Shown one piece after another: positions 18,064 to 28,351 of a stretch of DNA of 39,659 nt. The translations under genes were made by a program, and so were the position numbers. The stretch lies in contig CAMDQJ010000026.1 of assembly GCA_945905835.1 (NCBI GenBank), positions 1-39,659 on the forward strand, given 5' to 3'. How positions within the stretch are numbered: position 1 is the stretch's first letter; every line of letters begins with the position of its first letter. The notes beneath the pieces are model-generated. The model saw only the letters and a program-made list of their open reading frames with translations, did no database searches and was not told where the DNA came from. The stretch is from Asaia bogorensis. Its GTDB lineage: Bacteria > Pseudomonadota > Alphaproteobacteria > Reyranellales > Reyranellaceae.

Positions 18064-19323
18064 CTAGGGCCGTTCGCCTCGTATCAGCCGGGGCAGTTCG
18101 CCCACCATGCCCATGGCGTGGCGGACGAAAAAGCGCCGCAGCGGCGGAATGCGGTTGACCGTGGCGAGGCCGAGGCCCCGCACCAGCCTGAGCGGTTTTA
18201 TGTCGTTGGAGAACAGCCGGTTCAGAAGATCCGTCGCGGCGACCATGGTGAAATTGTCGGCGCGCCGCCAGGCGGCGTAGCGCTCGAGCGTGTCGGCGGC
18301 GCCGATGTCGAGGCCGAGGCGCTTTGAATCGACCAGCACCTCGACCAGGGCGGCGATGTCGCGGACGCCGAGATTGTAGCCCTGGCCCGCGATGGGATGG
18401 ATGCCATGCGCGGCGTCGCCGACCAGCACCAGCCGGGTCTCGACATAGCGGTCGGCATGGACGAGGCCGAGCGGGAACCACCAGCGCGGGCCGATCGTGC
18501 CGACGTCGCCCAGATGATTGCCGAAGCGGCGGGCGAACTCGGCCTGGAACTGCGGCGCATCGAGCTCGAGCAGGCGACGGGCGAGATCGGCGCGCTCGGT
18601 CCAGACGATCGACGAGCGATGCTCGCCATTCGGGCCGTCGCGCATCGGCAGGATGGCGAAGGGTCCACCCGGCAAGAACTTCTCCTGCGCCACGCCGCGA
18701 TGCGGTTGCTCGTGCTTGGCGACCACGACGATGGCGATCTGGTTGTACGACCACGAGCGTGCGCCGATGCCGGCATCCTCGCGCATCGTGCCCATGCGGC
18801 CCTCGGCCGAGGCGATCAGGCGCGTTTCTATCCGCCGGCCGTCCTTCAGCGTGAGCGCCGCGCGGTTCACGTCGCGCTCGGTGTCGACCACTTCGGCCAG
18901 TGCGATCAGCTCGACGTTGGCGCAGTTGCCCAGCCGGCGCAGCAGCGCCGCGCGCAAAAACCGGTTCTCGACGATCCAGCCCATCGGTTGGGCGTCGGTC
19001 TCGTCCTCCGCTGCCTCGCGATGGTCGAAATGCAGGAAGCGCGGCGAGGGTTTGCCGTCGTGGCCCGCGTCGGAGATGCGGATGTCGAGAATCGGCTCGG
19101 CAAGATCGGCGACATCGGCCCACACGCCGATGGCCTCGAACAGGCGCTGGCTGGTGTAGGCGATTGCCGTCGTGCGGCCGTCGAAGCCGGCCTCGGTCAT
19201 GGTCTTGAGCGCCATGCGGTCGATCAGGGCGACGCGCAGGCCGGCTTCACCGGCGGCCAGCGCCAGCACGCTGCCGCTCAGCCCGGCGCCGACAATGGCG
19301 AGATCGAACCTTTCCTGTGTCAC
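18064..19323 (-). CDS. UbiH/UbiF-type FAD-dependent monooxygenase
   Basis: The product is 419 residues. The N-terminal FAD-binding motif is DLAIVGAGLSGSVLALAAG (GxGxxG at 12-17) and the second FAD motif, GDAAHGIHPIAGQGYNLG, is at about 302-319, very typical of ubiquinone ring hydroxylases. The middle motif, usually ADGxxS, reads ASAEGRMGTMRE here (about 171-182), a substitution worth noting. The start is taken as the GTG at 19323 because TQERFDLAIVGAG is the normal N-terminus; the frame is open to 19467, but that would run through the divergent glnK promoter. It probably hydroxylates a ubiquinone precursor at the membrane. CobW and WD40 genes follow on the same strand. Confidence 0.86.
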   Translation of the reverse strand: MTQERFDLAIVGAGLSGSVLALAAGEAGLRVALIDRMALKTMTEAGFDGRTTAIAYTSQRLFEAIGVWADVADLAEPILDIRISDAGHDGKPSPRFLHFDHREAAEDETDAQPMGWIVENRFLRAALLRRLGNCANVELIALAEVVDTERDVNRAALTLKDGRRIETRLIASAEGRMGTMREDAGIGARSWSYNQIAIVVVAKHEQPHRGVAQEKFLPGGPFAILPMRDGPNGEHRSSIVWTERADLARRLLELDAPQFQAEFARRFGNHLGDVGTIGPRWWFPLGLVHADRYVETRLVLVGDAAHGIHPIAGQGYNLGVRDIAALVEVLVDSKRLGLDIGAADTLERYAAWRRADNFTMVAATDLLNRLFSNDIKPLRLVRGLGLATVNRIPPLRRFFVRHAMGMVGELPRLIRGERP

Positions 19324-19360
19324 GGGGCGGAAAATGGCAGGCCGCTCCCCCGACCGCCAG

Positions 19361-19377
19361 TGCCCGGTTTTTGTGCA
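19361..19377 (+). promoter_or_regulatory. Possible NtrC binding site upstream of the first glnK
   Basis: TGCCCGGTTTTTGTGCA is 17 bp, the right length for the NtrC dimer site TGCACC-N5-GGTGCA, with the outer TGC/GCA intact and imperfect inner bases. It is centred about 52 bp upstream of the sigma-54 -24 element, a sensible enhancer position. Only one site was recognised. Confidence 0.4.
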
Positions 19378-19382
19378 CGTAA

Positions 19383-19805
<423 letters not shown>

Positions 19806-19828
19806 TGATGTTCGGGGGAACAACGACA

Positions 19829-21138
19829 ATGACACGTATTCTTCGCTCTTCGCTGGCGGGCCTTAACGCCGCCGGCACTCTGCTGCTGCCGGCACTGGTG
19901 CTGGCAGCCGACGCCAAGCCGAAAATCGATTCGGGCGATACCGCCTGGATGCTGACCTCGACGGCGCTGGTGCTGATGATGACCATCCCCGGCCTGGCGC
20001 TGTTCTACGGCGGCATGGTGCGCGAGAAGAACGTGCTCGCCACCGTCATGCAGAGCTTTGCCGTGACCTGCCTGGTCTCGGTCCTCTGGCTCGTGGTCGG
20101 CTACAGCCTGGCCTTCACTTCGGGCAGCACCATCCTGGGCGGCCTGAGCAAGATCTTTCTGAAGGGCCTCACGATCGACAGCGTCAGCGAACTGGCCAAG
20201 ACCATCCCCGAGACGGTCTATGTCTGCTTCCAGCTCACCTTCGCCATCATCACCCCGGCGCTGATCGCCGGCGCCTTCGCCGAGCGCATGAAGTTCTCGG
20301 CCATGATGTGGTTCATGGGTCTGTGGTCGATCATCGTCTACTGCCCGATCTCCCATTGGGTGTGGGGCGGCGGCTTTTTGGGTGACTTGGGCGTGCTCGA
20401 TTTCGCCGGCGGCACCGTCGTGCACATCAATGCCGGCGTCGCCGGCCTCGTCTGCGCCCTGGTCTTGGGCAAGCGCAAGGGCTTCGGCATCGAGAACATG
20501 GCGCCGCACAACCTTGTGCTTTCCGTCATCGGCGCCTCGCTGCTGTGGGTCGGCTGGTTCGGCTTCAACGCTGGCTCGGCCAGTGCCGCCAACGGCAGCG
20601 CCGGCATGGCCATGGCGGTGACGCAGTTCGCCGCCGCTGCCGCGGCCCTTGCCTGGATGTTCGCGGAATGGGTGAGCCGCGGCAAACCCTCGGTGCTGGG
20701 CGTCATTTCGGGCGCCGTGGCCGGCCTGGTCGCCATCACGCCGGCCTCCGGCTTCGTCAATTCGGCGGGTGCGCTGGTCATCGGCATCGCCGCCGGTCTG
20801 CTCTGCTACTGGGCGCCACCAGCCTCAAGCTCGCGCTGCGCTACGACGATTCGCTCGACGCCTTCGGCGTCCATGGCATCGGCGGCTTCGTCGGCGCCAT
20901 CCTGACCGGCGTCTTCGCCATCGAGGCGATCGGCGGCGACGGCAAGAAAGGCCTGATCGACGGCAATGCCGGCCAGGTCCTGACCCAGTTGTGGGGCTGC
21001 CTAGTTTGCATGGCGTGGTGCGCCATCGCCACCTTCGTGATCCTCAAGGTCGTCGACGCGCTGATCGGGCTGCGCGTCAGCAACGAGGAGGAAGTCGAGG
21101 GCCTCGACATCAACCTGCATGGGGAGACGGTGCACTAA
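19829..21138 (+). pseudogene. amtB: Ammonium transporter AmtB, copy 1, frameshifted
   Basis: The frame starts at 19829 behind a GGGGGA and has a signal peptide (LLLPALVLAADAKPK) followed by Amt helices: DTAWMLTSTALVLMM, FAERMKFSAMMWF and DFAGGTVVHINAGVAG with the first pore histidine. At about 20812 the frame is lost after CYW: TGGGCGCC stands where TGGGGCGCC would give YWGATSLKLALRYDDSLDAFGVHGIGG with the second pore histidine, continuing to the TAA at 21138. The length, 1310 nt, is one short of a whole frame. As read, the product lacks the last two or three helices and should not conduct ammonium. Reading frames either side of the break are fully Amt-like, so the lesion is recent or is a sequencing artefact. 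Confidence 0.88.
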
Positions 21139-21660
<522 letters not shown>

Positions 21661-21713
21661 GTTTTTTCAAGCAAGACAAGACGGCAAAAGAAAAAGACGA
21701 CACGGGGGAAACG

Positions 21714-23033
21714 ATGTTCAAGGCGATGGCGCGCTTCGGCGCGGTGATGGCGTGCGTCACGGTCATCTGCAGCGGCGCACTGGCCGCCGACGCCAAGGCG
21801 AAAATCGACTCGGGCGACACCGCCTGGCTGCTGGTCGCCACGGCGCTGGTCCTGATGATGAACATCCCGGGACTGGCGCTTTTCTATTGCGGCATGGTGC
21901 GCAAGAAGAACGTGCTGGCGACGGCGGTGCAGGCCTTTGCCATCGCCGCCCTGGTGACCGTGCTGTGGTTCGCGGTCGGCTATTCGCTGGCCTTCACCGA
22001 CGGCGGCGGCCTCAACGGCGCCATCGGCTCGCTCGCCCGAGCCTTCGGCGCCGGCCTGCTCGGCAGCGCCCACAGTCTCGCCCCGACTGTGCCGGAAAAC
22101 GTCTTCCTGATGTACCAGGCGACCTTCGCCATCATCACGCCGGCCATCATCGCCGGCGCCTTCGCCGAGCGCATGAAGTTCTCGGCCATGATGTGGTTCA
22201 TGGCGCTGTGGCTGCTGGTCGTCTACGTGCCGGTGGCCCATTGGGTATGGGGCGGCGGATTTTTGGGCGCGGCCGGCGTGCTCGATTTCGCCGGCGGCCT
22301 GGTCGTCCATCTCAACGCCGGCATTGCCGGCCTCGTTTGCGCCATCGTCATCGGCAAGCGCCAGGGCTACGGCCAGGAATACATGGCGCCGCACAATCTC
22401 GTGCTGACGCTGATCGGCACCTCGCTGCTGTGGGTCGGCTGGTTCGGCTTCAACGCCGGCTCGGCGCTGTCGTCGGGTGAGCTGGCGGGCAGTGCCATGC
22501 TCAACACCCACATCTCAGCCGCCGTGGCGGCGCTGGTCTGGATGGCGATCGAATGGGCCGCCCGCGGCAAGCCGTCGGTGCTGGGCATTCTTTCCGGATC
22601 GGTCGCCGGTCTCGGCACCATCACCCCGGCGGCGGGCTACATCGAGCCGTGGGCGGCGCTGGTCATCGGCATCGCCGCCGGCGCCGTGTGCTACTGGGCC
22701 TCGGTGATCCTGAAGAACAAGCTCGGCTACGACGATTCGCTGGACGTCTTCGGCGTCCACGGCGTCGGCGGCATTTTAGGCACGATCCTGGCGGGCGTCT
22801 TCGCCACGCGGGTGATCAACGACGTCAACAAGGGCCAGGCCGTCGGCCTGATCGACGGCAACCCCGGCCAGGTCCTGACCCAGATCTACGGCGTCGTGGC
22901 CGTGGCCCTGTTCTGCGGCATCGCCACCTGGGCGATCCTCAAGATCGTCGACGCCCTGATCGGGTTGCGCGTCACCAAGGACGAGGAGACCGAAGGCCTG
23001 GATACGGCGCTGCATGGCGAGCGCGTGCAATAG
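21714..23033 (+). CDS. amtB: Ammonium transporter AmtB, copy 2 (intact)
   Basis: The product is 439 residues with an N-terminal signal peptide (ending about GALA|ADAKAK, residue 24) and eleven expected membrane helices. The twin pore histidines are His199 in VVHLNAG and His349 in FGVHGVGG; FAERMKFSAMMWF and HNLVLTLIGTSLLWVGWFGFN are Amt hallmarks. The cytoplasmic C-terminus (DALIGLRVTKDEETEGLDTALHGE) is the segment that carries regulation by GlnK. The ATG at 21714 follows GGGGGAAACG. It is 53 bp behind glnK copy 2, forming the classic PII-Amt operon for ammonium scavenging. Confidence 0.97.
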   Translation: MFKAMARFGAVMACVTVICSGALAADAKAKIDSGDTAWLLVATALVLMMNIPGLALFYCGMVRKKNVLATAVQAFAIAALVTVLWFAVGYSLAFTDGGGLNGAIGSLARAFGAGLLGSAHSLAPTVPENVFLMYQATFAIITPAIIAGAFAERMKFSAMMWFMALWLLVVYVPVAHWVWGGGFLGAAGVLDFAGGLVVHLNAGIAGLVCAIVIGKRQGYGQEYMAPHNLVLTLIGTSLLWVGWFGFNAGSALSSGELAGSAMLNTHISAAVAALVWMAIEWAARGKPSVLGILSGSVAGLGTITPAAGYIEPWAALVIGIAAGAVCYWASVILKNKLGYDDSLDVFGVHGVGGILGTILAGVFATRVINDVNKGQAVGLIDGNPGQVLTQIYGVVAVALFCGIATWAILKIVDALIGLRVTKDEETEGLDTALHGERVQ

Positions 23034-23071
23034 GTCTAGGAAATACTTGAGGAAATCTCCCTAGATCATTG

Positions 23072-23100
23072 TTGTTATTGAGTAATTTGTCTCATACAAT
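23072..23100 (+). promoter_or_regulatory. Likely sigma-70 promoter for the aminotransferase-ftsK operon
   Basis: TTGTTA (23072-23077), 17 bp, then TACAAT (23095-23100) lies in an unusually AT-rich island (about 23040-23115) in a GC-rich genome. Transcription would start near 23107, leaving a leader of about 48 nt that contains a GC-rich hairpin. An inverted repeat TCTAGG/CCTAGA (23035-23040, 23060-23065) flanks the island on the amtB side. Confidence 0.6.
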
Positions 23101-23115
23101 GAGCCAATAATTTAC

Positions 23116-23139
23116 CCGGCCGGGTCCCCTCCCGGCCGG
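23116..23139 (+). repeat. GC-rich hairpin in the leader of the aminotransferase gene
   Basis: CCGGCCGGG (23116-23124) and CCCGGCCGG (23131-23139) form a 9-bp stem around TCCCCT. The following bases (CCCTTCTGCTTTG) are only weakly T-rich, so this could be a weak terminator for amtB or a leader structure 15 bp ahead of the start codon. Confidence 0.45.
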
Positions 23140-23154
23140 CCCTTCTGCTTTGCG

Positions 23155-24372
23155 ATGGACGGGATGTTCAATCCGCGCCTTACCGAGACGCTCACCGACT
23201 TCCCGTTCGCGCGGCTGAACTCCCTGCTCGCCCCGATCACGCCGCCGGCTCATCTGTCGATGATAAACATGTCGGTCGGCGAGCCGCAGGGTGCCATGCC
23301 CGCCTTCGCCCGCCAGATCGTCAACGACGAGATCGACGGCTGGAACCGCTATCCACCCAACCAAGGCCTACCTGACCTCAACCTCGCCATCGTCGAATGG
23401 CTGACGCGGCGCTACCGGCTGCCCAAGGGCCTGCTCGATTCCAACCTGCACGTGCATCCGACGGCCGGCAGCAAGGAAGGCGTCTACATCATCGCCACTG
23501 TCGCGACGCCGCAGCAGAAGGGCGGCGGCAAGCCGGTCGTGGCGCTGCCCAACCCGTTCTACCAGGCCTATTTCGGCGGCGCGGTGCTGTCGGGCGCCGA
23601 GCCGCTGCTGGTCGACGCCAACGCGGCCAACGGCTTCCTGCCGCAGTTCGACAAGATCGACGAGGCGACCTGGAAGCGCATCTCGGTCGTCTACCTCTGC
23701 ACGCCCGCCAATCCGCAGGGCGCGATTGCCAGCAAGGACTACCTGCAGAAGCTGCTGCGCCTCTGCCGCAAGCACGACGCGGTGCTGGCGGTCGACGAGT
23801 GCTATGCCGAGATCTACACCGGCGAGCCGCCGATCGGTGCGCTCGAGGCCGCCCTCGCCATGGATGAGACTGCGGGCAAGGACCCGTTCAGGAACCTCGC
23901 GGTGTTCCATTCGCTCTCCAAGCGTTCGAACGCCGCCGGCCTGCGCTCGGGCTTCGTGGCCGGTGATCCCAAGCTCGTCGCCATGATCCTGCGCTGGCGC
24001 ACCTATGGCGGCCCGCAAATCCCCTTTGCCGTGCAAAAGGCTTCGGCCGCCCTGTGGCGCGAGGAGACGCACCCGCCCGTCACGCGCGAGTGGTACCGCA
24101 AGAATTTCCGCGTCGCCGAGCAGATCCTGCACAACCGCTTCGGCTACTACACGCCGGGCGGTGGCTTTTTCCTGTGGCTCGATGTCGGCGACGGCGAGGA
24201 GGCGACCCGCAAGCTGTGGCGCGAGGCGCACCTCAAGGTGCTGCCGGGCGGCTACGTCTATCGCACGGAGAATGGCAGCGACAATGCCGCCGAGCGCTAT
24301 ATCCGCGTCGCGCTGGTGCACGACGAGCAGACGACCCGCGACGGATTGAGTCGCCTGGCGGCGGTGCTGTGA
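23155..24372 (+). CDS. Class I/II PLP aminotransferase, probable succinyldiaminopimelate transaminase (DapC-like)
   Basis: The product is 405 residues with fold-type I landmarks: NRYPPNQGLPDL near 64-75, TAGSKEGVY for the cofactor phosphate, LPNPFYQAYFGG, the NPQG segment (Asn186), AVDECYAEIY with Asp214 and Tyr217, and the Schiff-base lysine Lys256 in HSLSKRSNAAG. SKRSN and the overall pattern match the DapC-type N-succinyldiaminopimelate aminotransferases of lysine/peptidoglycan-precursor synthesis, although related aminotransferases share it. The start could be 23155 or the ATG at 23164. ftsK follows after 4 bp, so the genes form an operon linking wall-precursor supply and division. Confidence 0.87.
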   Translation: MDGMFNPRLTETLTDFPFARLNSLLAPITPPAHLSMINMSVGEPQGAMPAFARQIVNDEIDGWNRYPPNQGLPDLNLAIVEWLTRRYRLPKGLLDSNLHVHPTAGSKEGVYIIATVATPQQKGGGKPVVALPNPFYQAYFGGAVLSGAEPLLVDANAANGFLPQFDKIDEATWKRISVVYLCTPANPQGAIASKDYLQKLLRLCRKHDAVLAVDECYAEIYTGEPPIGALEAALAMDETAGKDPFRNLAVFHSLSKRSNAAGLRSGFVAGDPKLVAMILRWRTYGGPQIPFAVQKASAALWREETHPPVTREWYRKNFRVAEQILHNRFGYYTPGGGFFLWLDVGDGEEATRKLWREAHLKVLPGGYVYRTENGSDNAAERYIRVALVHDEQTTRDGLSRLAAVL

Positions 24373-24376
24373 CGCC

Positions 24377-27088
24377 ATGGCAATGATCGGCGCCACCTTC
24401 TCGCGCAAGACGGCAATCCTGCCGGAGGGCGGGCACGACTTCCTGCGCCGCCGTCTGATGGAGCTAATAGGCGTCGCCACGGCGGGCGGCGGCACCCTGC
24501 TGCTGCTGGCGCTGTTCACCTACAGCTCCGGCGACCCGTCGATGAACCACGCCACCGCGCGGGCGCCGCACAATCTCATGGGCTTGCCCGGCGCCTATAT
24601 CGCCGACCTGCTGCTGCAGACTTTCGGCCTCGCGATCTTCCTGGTCGCCATCGCCGCGATCACCTGGGGCGTGCGTATGGCGCGCACCCACCATCTCGGC
24701 TTCTTCGGCCTGCGGCTCTCGCTGCTGCTGCTGGCGTTGCTGCTGATGAGCGTGGCTTGCGTCGGCATCGGCGATGTCGGCGAGGCGGCGACCCATGCCG
24801 GCGCCGGCGGCCTGGTCGGCCGCGCCCTGGTCGACCGCATCCGCGAGGTCGTGCTGACCCATTCGAGCGGCGGCGGCCTCGCCCTGATCGAACCGGCCTG
24901 CGCCGCCCTTGCCTTGATCGCCATAGCGCCGGCGCTCGGCATGAACCGCACCGACCTGCCGCTGATCTTCCGCATCCTGCGCGCGCCCTTCCTGTGGTGC
25001 GTCTGGCTGATGCGCGCCGGCATCGGCCTGTGGCGCGGCAAGCCGCAGTCCTTCGACGAGCTCAGCGAACTGCCCGGCCCCTCGATCGGCTATGCCGAGA
25101 TCCCCGGCGAGATCGACGCGCTGCACTACACGCCTACGCCCTTCGAGCAGATCCCCGAAACAGGCGCGCCGCTGCCGCCGCGCGATTCGCTGCTGGTCGA
25201 CGCGCCCTATTCGCCGATCGCGCCGCTGGCGACCGAGATTCCGCCCGCGCCAATCATGCTACAGCCCGCGGTCCCCTCGGAAGCGGGCTCGGTGCAGGAG
25301 CGTACGCTGTTCGACCGCATCTCCGGCCTGCGCATCGAACCGATCCTCGGCCGCCTGCGCCCGGCCGCACCCGCCGCACCGCCGCTCGACGGCGAACCGC
25401 AGCAGGTTGCCGACGCCGCCGACGACAATCCCTTCACGCCCGATGCGGCGGTGGCGGAGGAAGCACCGGTACCGGTGGCCGGCGTAAAGATCATTCTGCG
25501 CAAGTCGGGCACGCCGGCCCAGGGCAAGCGCGCGGCCCGCGCCGGCCAGCGCGAGCTCGACCTTGTCTCGGGCGAGTACCGCCTGCCGCCGCTCGACATT
25601 CTCTCCCAGCCCTCGCGCGTCACCACCGAGACCAAGATCGACGAGGAGGCGCTGGAGCAGAACGCCCGCCTGCTCGAAACCGTGCTCGACGATTTCGGCG
25701 TCAAGGGCCAGATCGTCAAGGTGCGGCCGGGGCCCGTGGTCACGCTCTACGAGCTCGAGCCGGCGCCCGGCACCAAGTCGAGTCGCGTCATCGGTCTTGC
25801 CGACGACATCGCCCGCTCGATGAGCGCCGTCTCGGCCCGCGTCGCGACCGTGCCGGGCCGCAACGTCATCGGTATCGAATTGCCCAACGCGCGGCGCGAG
25901 ACGGTCTACCTGCGCGAACTGCTGTCAACGCGGCACTACGAGGACACGCGCCTCGGGCTGCCGCTGGCGCTGGGCAAGGACATCGGCGGCGATCCGGTGA
26001 TCGCCGATCTGGCGCGCATGCCGCATCTGCTGATCGGCGGCACCACCGGCTCGGGCAAGTCGGTGGCGATCAACACCATGATCCTGTCTCTGCTCTATCG
26101 CCTGACGCCCGATCGCTGCCGCTTCATCATGATCGATCCCAAGATGCTGGAGCTCAGCGTCTATCAGGACATCCCGCATCTGCTGACGCCCGTCGTCACC
26201 GAGCCGCGCAAGGCGATCGTGGCGCTGAAGTGGGTGGTGCGCGAGATGGAAGACCGCTACCGCGCCATGAGCGCGGTCGGCGTGCGCAACATCGCGGGCT
26301 ACAACGAGCGTCTGGTCGAGGCGGCGCGCAAGGGCCACAGCCTCACGCGCAAGGTTCAGACCGGCATCGATCCGGAGAGCCGCAAGCCGATCTTCGAGGA
26401 CGAGGACATCGACCTCACCGAGCTTCCCTTCATCGTCGTCATCATCGACGAGATGGCCGACCTCATGCTGGTCGCCGGCAAGGAGATCGAGGCCACGGTG
26501 CAGCGTCTCGCCCAGATGGCGCGCGCCGCCGGTATCCACGTCATCATGGCGACGCAACGCCCCTCGGTCGACGTCATCACCGGCACCATCAAGGCCAACT
26601 TCCCGACCCGCATCTCCTTCCAGGTGACGTCCAAGATCGACAGCCGCACCATCCTCGGAGAACAAGGTGGCGAGCAGCTCTTGGGCCAGGGCGACATGCT
26701 CTACATGGCCGGCGGCGGCAAGATCGCGCGCGTGCACGGGCCGTTCGTCAGCGACGGCGAGGTCGAGGAGGTGGTGCGCCATCTGCGCGCCCAGGGCCTG
26801 CCGTCCTACATCGAATCCGTCACCGACGATCCCGAGGCCGACCTCGAGGGCCTGCCGGGCGAGGGCGGCGAGGAGCCCGAAAGCGACCTGCTCTACGACC
26901 AGGCGATCGCGCTGGTGGCGCGCGAGCGCAAGTGCAGCACCAGCTTCATCCAGCGCTACCTGCAGATCGGCTACAACCGCGCCGCCCGCATCGTCGAGCG
27001 CATGGAACGCGAGGGCGTGGTGAGCGGCGCCAACCATGTCGGCAAGCGCGAGGTTCTGGCGCGGGATATCGACGACCGCGAGCGCTGA
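24377..27088 (+). CDS. ftsK: DNA translocase FtsK
   Basis: The product is 903 residues. The N-terminal ~200 residues hold about four membrane helices that anchor it at the division septum. A Pro/Ala-rich linker (about 230-410) precedes the motor: the alpha domain, then a RecA-like beta domain with Walker A GGTTGSGKS near 553-561 and Walker B FIVVIIDEMADLM near 685-697, followed by MATQRPSVDVITGTIKANFP. The last ~65 residues are the winged-helix gamma domain that reads KOPS sequences (RKCSTSFIQRYLQIGYNRAARI). It pumps chromosomal DNA at the septum and helps dimer resolution. The start at 24377 is 4 bp after the aminotransferase. Confidence 0.97.
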   Translation: MAMIGATFSRKTAILPEGGHDFLRRRLMELIGVATAGGGTLLLLALFTYSSGDPSMNHATARAPHNLMGLPGAYIADLLLQTFGLAIFLVAIAAITWGVRMARTHHLGFFGLRLSLLLLALLLMSVACVGIGDVGEAATHAGAGGLVGRALVDRIREVVLTHSSGGGLALIEPACAALALIAIAPALGMNRTDLPLIFRILRAPFLWCVWLMRAGIGLWRGKPQSFDELSELPGPSIGYAEIPGEIDALHYTPTPFEQIPETGAPLPPRDSLLVDAPYSPIAPLATEIPPAPIMLQPAVPSEAGSVQERTLFDRISGLRIEPILGRLRPAAPAAPPLDGEPQQVADAADDNPFTPDAAVAEEAPVPVAGVKIILRKSGTPAQGKRAARAGQRELDLVSGEYRLPPLDILSQPSRVTTETKIDEEALEQNARLLETVLDDFGVKGQIVKVRPGPVVTLYELEPAPGTKSSRVIGLADDIARSMSAVSARVATVPGRNVIGIELPNARRETVYLRELLSTRHYEDTRLGLPLALGKDIGGDPVIADLARMPHLLIGGTTGSGKSVAINTMILSLLYRLTPDRCRFIMIDPKMLELSVYQDIPHLLTPVVTEPRKAIVALKWVVREMEDRYRAMSAVGVRNIAGYNERLVEAARKGHSLTRKVQTGIDPESRKPIFEDEDIDLTELPFIVVIIDEMADLMLVAGKEIEATVQRLAQMARAAGIHVIMATQRPSVDVITGTIKANFPTRISFQVTSKIDSRTILGEQGGEQLLGQGDMLYMAGGGKIARVHGPFVSDGEVEEVVRHLRAQGLPSYIESVTDDPEADLEGLPGEGGEEPESDLLYDQAIALVARERKCSTSFIQRYLQIGYNRAARIVERMEREGVVSGANHVGKREVLARDIDDRER

Positions 27089-27154
27089 GACGCTGCCATC
27101 GACTATCCGGCCCCCACGCGAACAGCAGAAGACGATCGGCACATCGGACGGCTC

Positions 27155-28351
27155 ATGCTTTTCTTCGCCATCGTCTACGTCGTTGAAGGCATCGGTCAGG
27201 CGCGCGTCGGCATCATCTACCAGCCGCTCACCTACTATCTCAAGGTCACCGGCTGGACTCCGGTCGAGGTCACCGCCTATCTCGCGATCCTCAATTTCCC
27301 GTGGGTCATCAAGCCCGTCTTCGGCCTCGTCTCCGATTTTGTCCCGCTGTTTGGCTACCGTCGAAAGAGTTATTTGATCATCTCGAGCATCTGCGCGGTC
27401 GGCGCCTATGGCTGGATCTCCCGGCTGACCGAGCCAGGCGAGTTCGCGTTGTTGCTCGTGCTCACCTCATACGCCATGGCCACCGCAAGCACCCTGTGCG
27501 GCGCCCTGCTGGCGGAGAACGGCCAGAGATTCCGCCTCAGCGGCACGTTCGTCAGCCAGCAATGGCTGTGGTTCTATATCGCCATCATGGCGAGTTCGTT
27601 TGCCGGAGGTGTGCTGGTCGAGCAGCTGCCGCCGCTCTCGGCCCTGCAGGCGGCCGCCGGTATCGCAGCGGTCGCGCCCCTGGCGATGGTCGTGGCATCG
27701 CTCTTCCTCCTCACCGAGAGGAAGGTCACGGTGAGCGGCCTGGAGATACGACTCACATTTCAAAGCATCGTGTCGGCGGCGAAGTCCGCCAAGCTCTACC
27801 TCGTCGCCTTGTTCCTTTTTCTCTATGCCTTCGCGCCCGGGTTCGGCATGCCGCTCTATTACTTCATGACCGACGATCTCAAGTTCTCGCAGGCCTATAT
27901 CGGGATTCTGGGCTCGATCGCCTCGGCAGGCTGGATCGCCGGCGCCCTGGTGCACCGCTGGCTGCTGCGCCGGATGAGCTCGCCGGCGCTGCTCTATCTC
28001 AGCATCGTGCTCGGAACGCTGTCGGCGGCCTCGTTCCTGCTGCTCACGGACGAGGTCACGGCGGCGATCGTGAATTTCGCCAATGGCGCTGCCATGATGA
28101 TCGCCACCATTGCCTCGCTCACGCTCGCGGCGGACTACTGTCCCAAGCGCTCGGAGGGCTTCGCCTTCGCCGGGCTCATGTCGGTCATGAACCTCTCGGA
28201 ACTGTGCTCCAACACCGTCGGCGCCTTCCTCTACGAGCATGTGTTCCAGGGCCGGCTCGGATCGCTCATCGTCGTCTCGGCGGCCTCGACGGCCGTCGCC
28301 CTGGTCCTCGTTCCCCTGCTTGGCCTCGATCGACGGCCTACTCCGGCTTGA
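27155..28351 (+). CDS. BT1/FBT-type MFS transporter
   Basis: The product is 398 residues with about twelve hydrophobic helices. The N-terminal PWVIKPVFGLVSDFVPL followed by GYRRKSYLI is the signature of the folate-biopterin transporter (BT1/FBT) branch of the MFS, whose members move folates, pterins or related compounds. Bacterial members are poorly characterised, so substrate and direction are unknown. It begins 66 bp after ftsK on the same strand, and its 3' end overlaps the convergent binding-protein gene by 14 bp. Several low-GC codons (for example around 27361-27380 and 27750-27770) stand out slightly from the neighbours, a weak hint of transfer. Confidence 0.78.
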   Translation: MLFFAIVYVVEGIGQARVGIIYQPLTYYLKVTGWTPVEVTAYLAILNFPWVIKPVFGLVSDFVPLFGYRRKSYLIISSICAVGAYGWISRLTEPGEFALLLVLTSYAMATASTLCGALLAENGQRFRLSGTFVSQQWLWFYIAIMASSFAGGVLVEQLPPLSALQAAAGIAAVAPLAMVVASLFLLTERKVTVSGLEIRLTFQSIVSAAKSAKLYLVALFLFLYAFAPGFGMPLYYFMTDDLKFSQAYIGILGSIASAGWIAGALVHRWLLRRMSSPALLYLSIVLGTLSAASFLLLTDEVTAAIVNFANGAAMMIATIASLTLAADYCPKRSEGFAFAGLMSVMNLSELCSNTVGAFLYEHVFQGRLGSLIVVSAASTAVALVLVPLLGLDRRPTPA

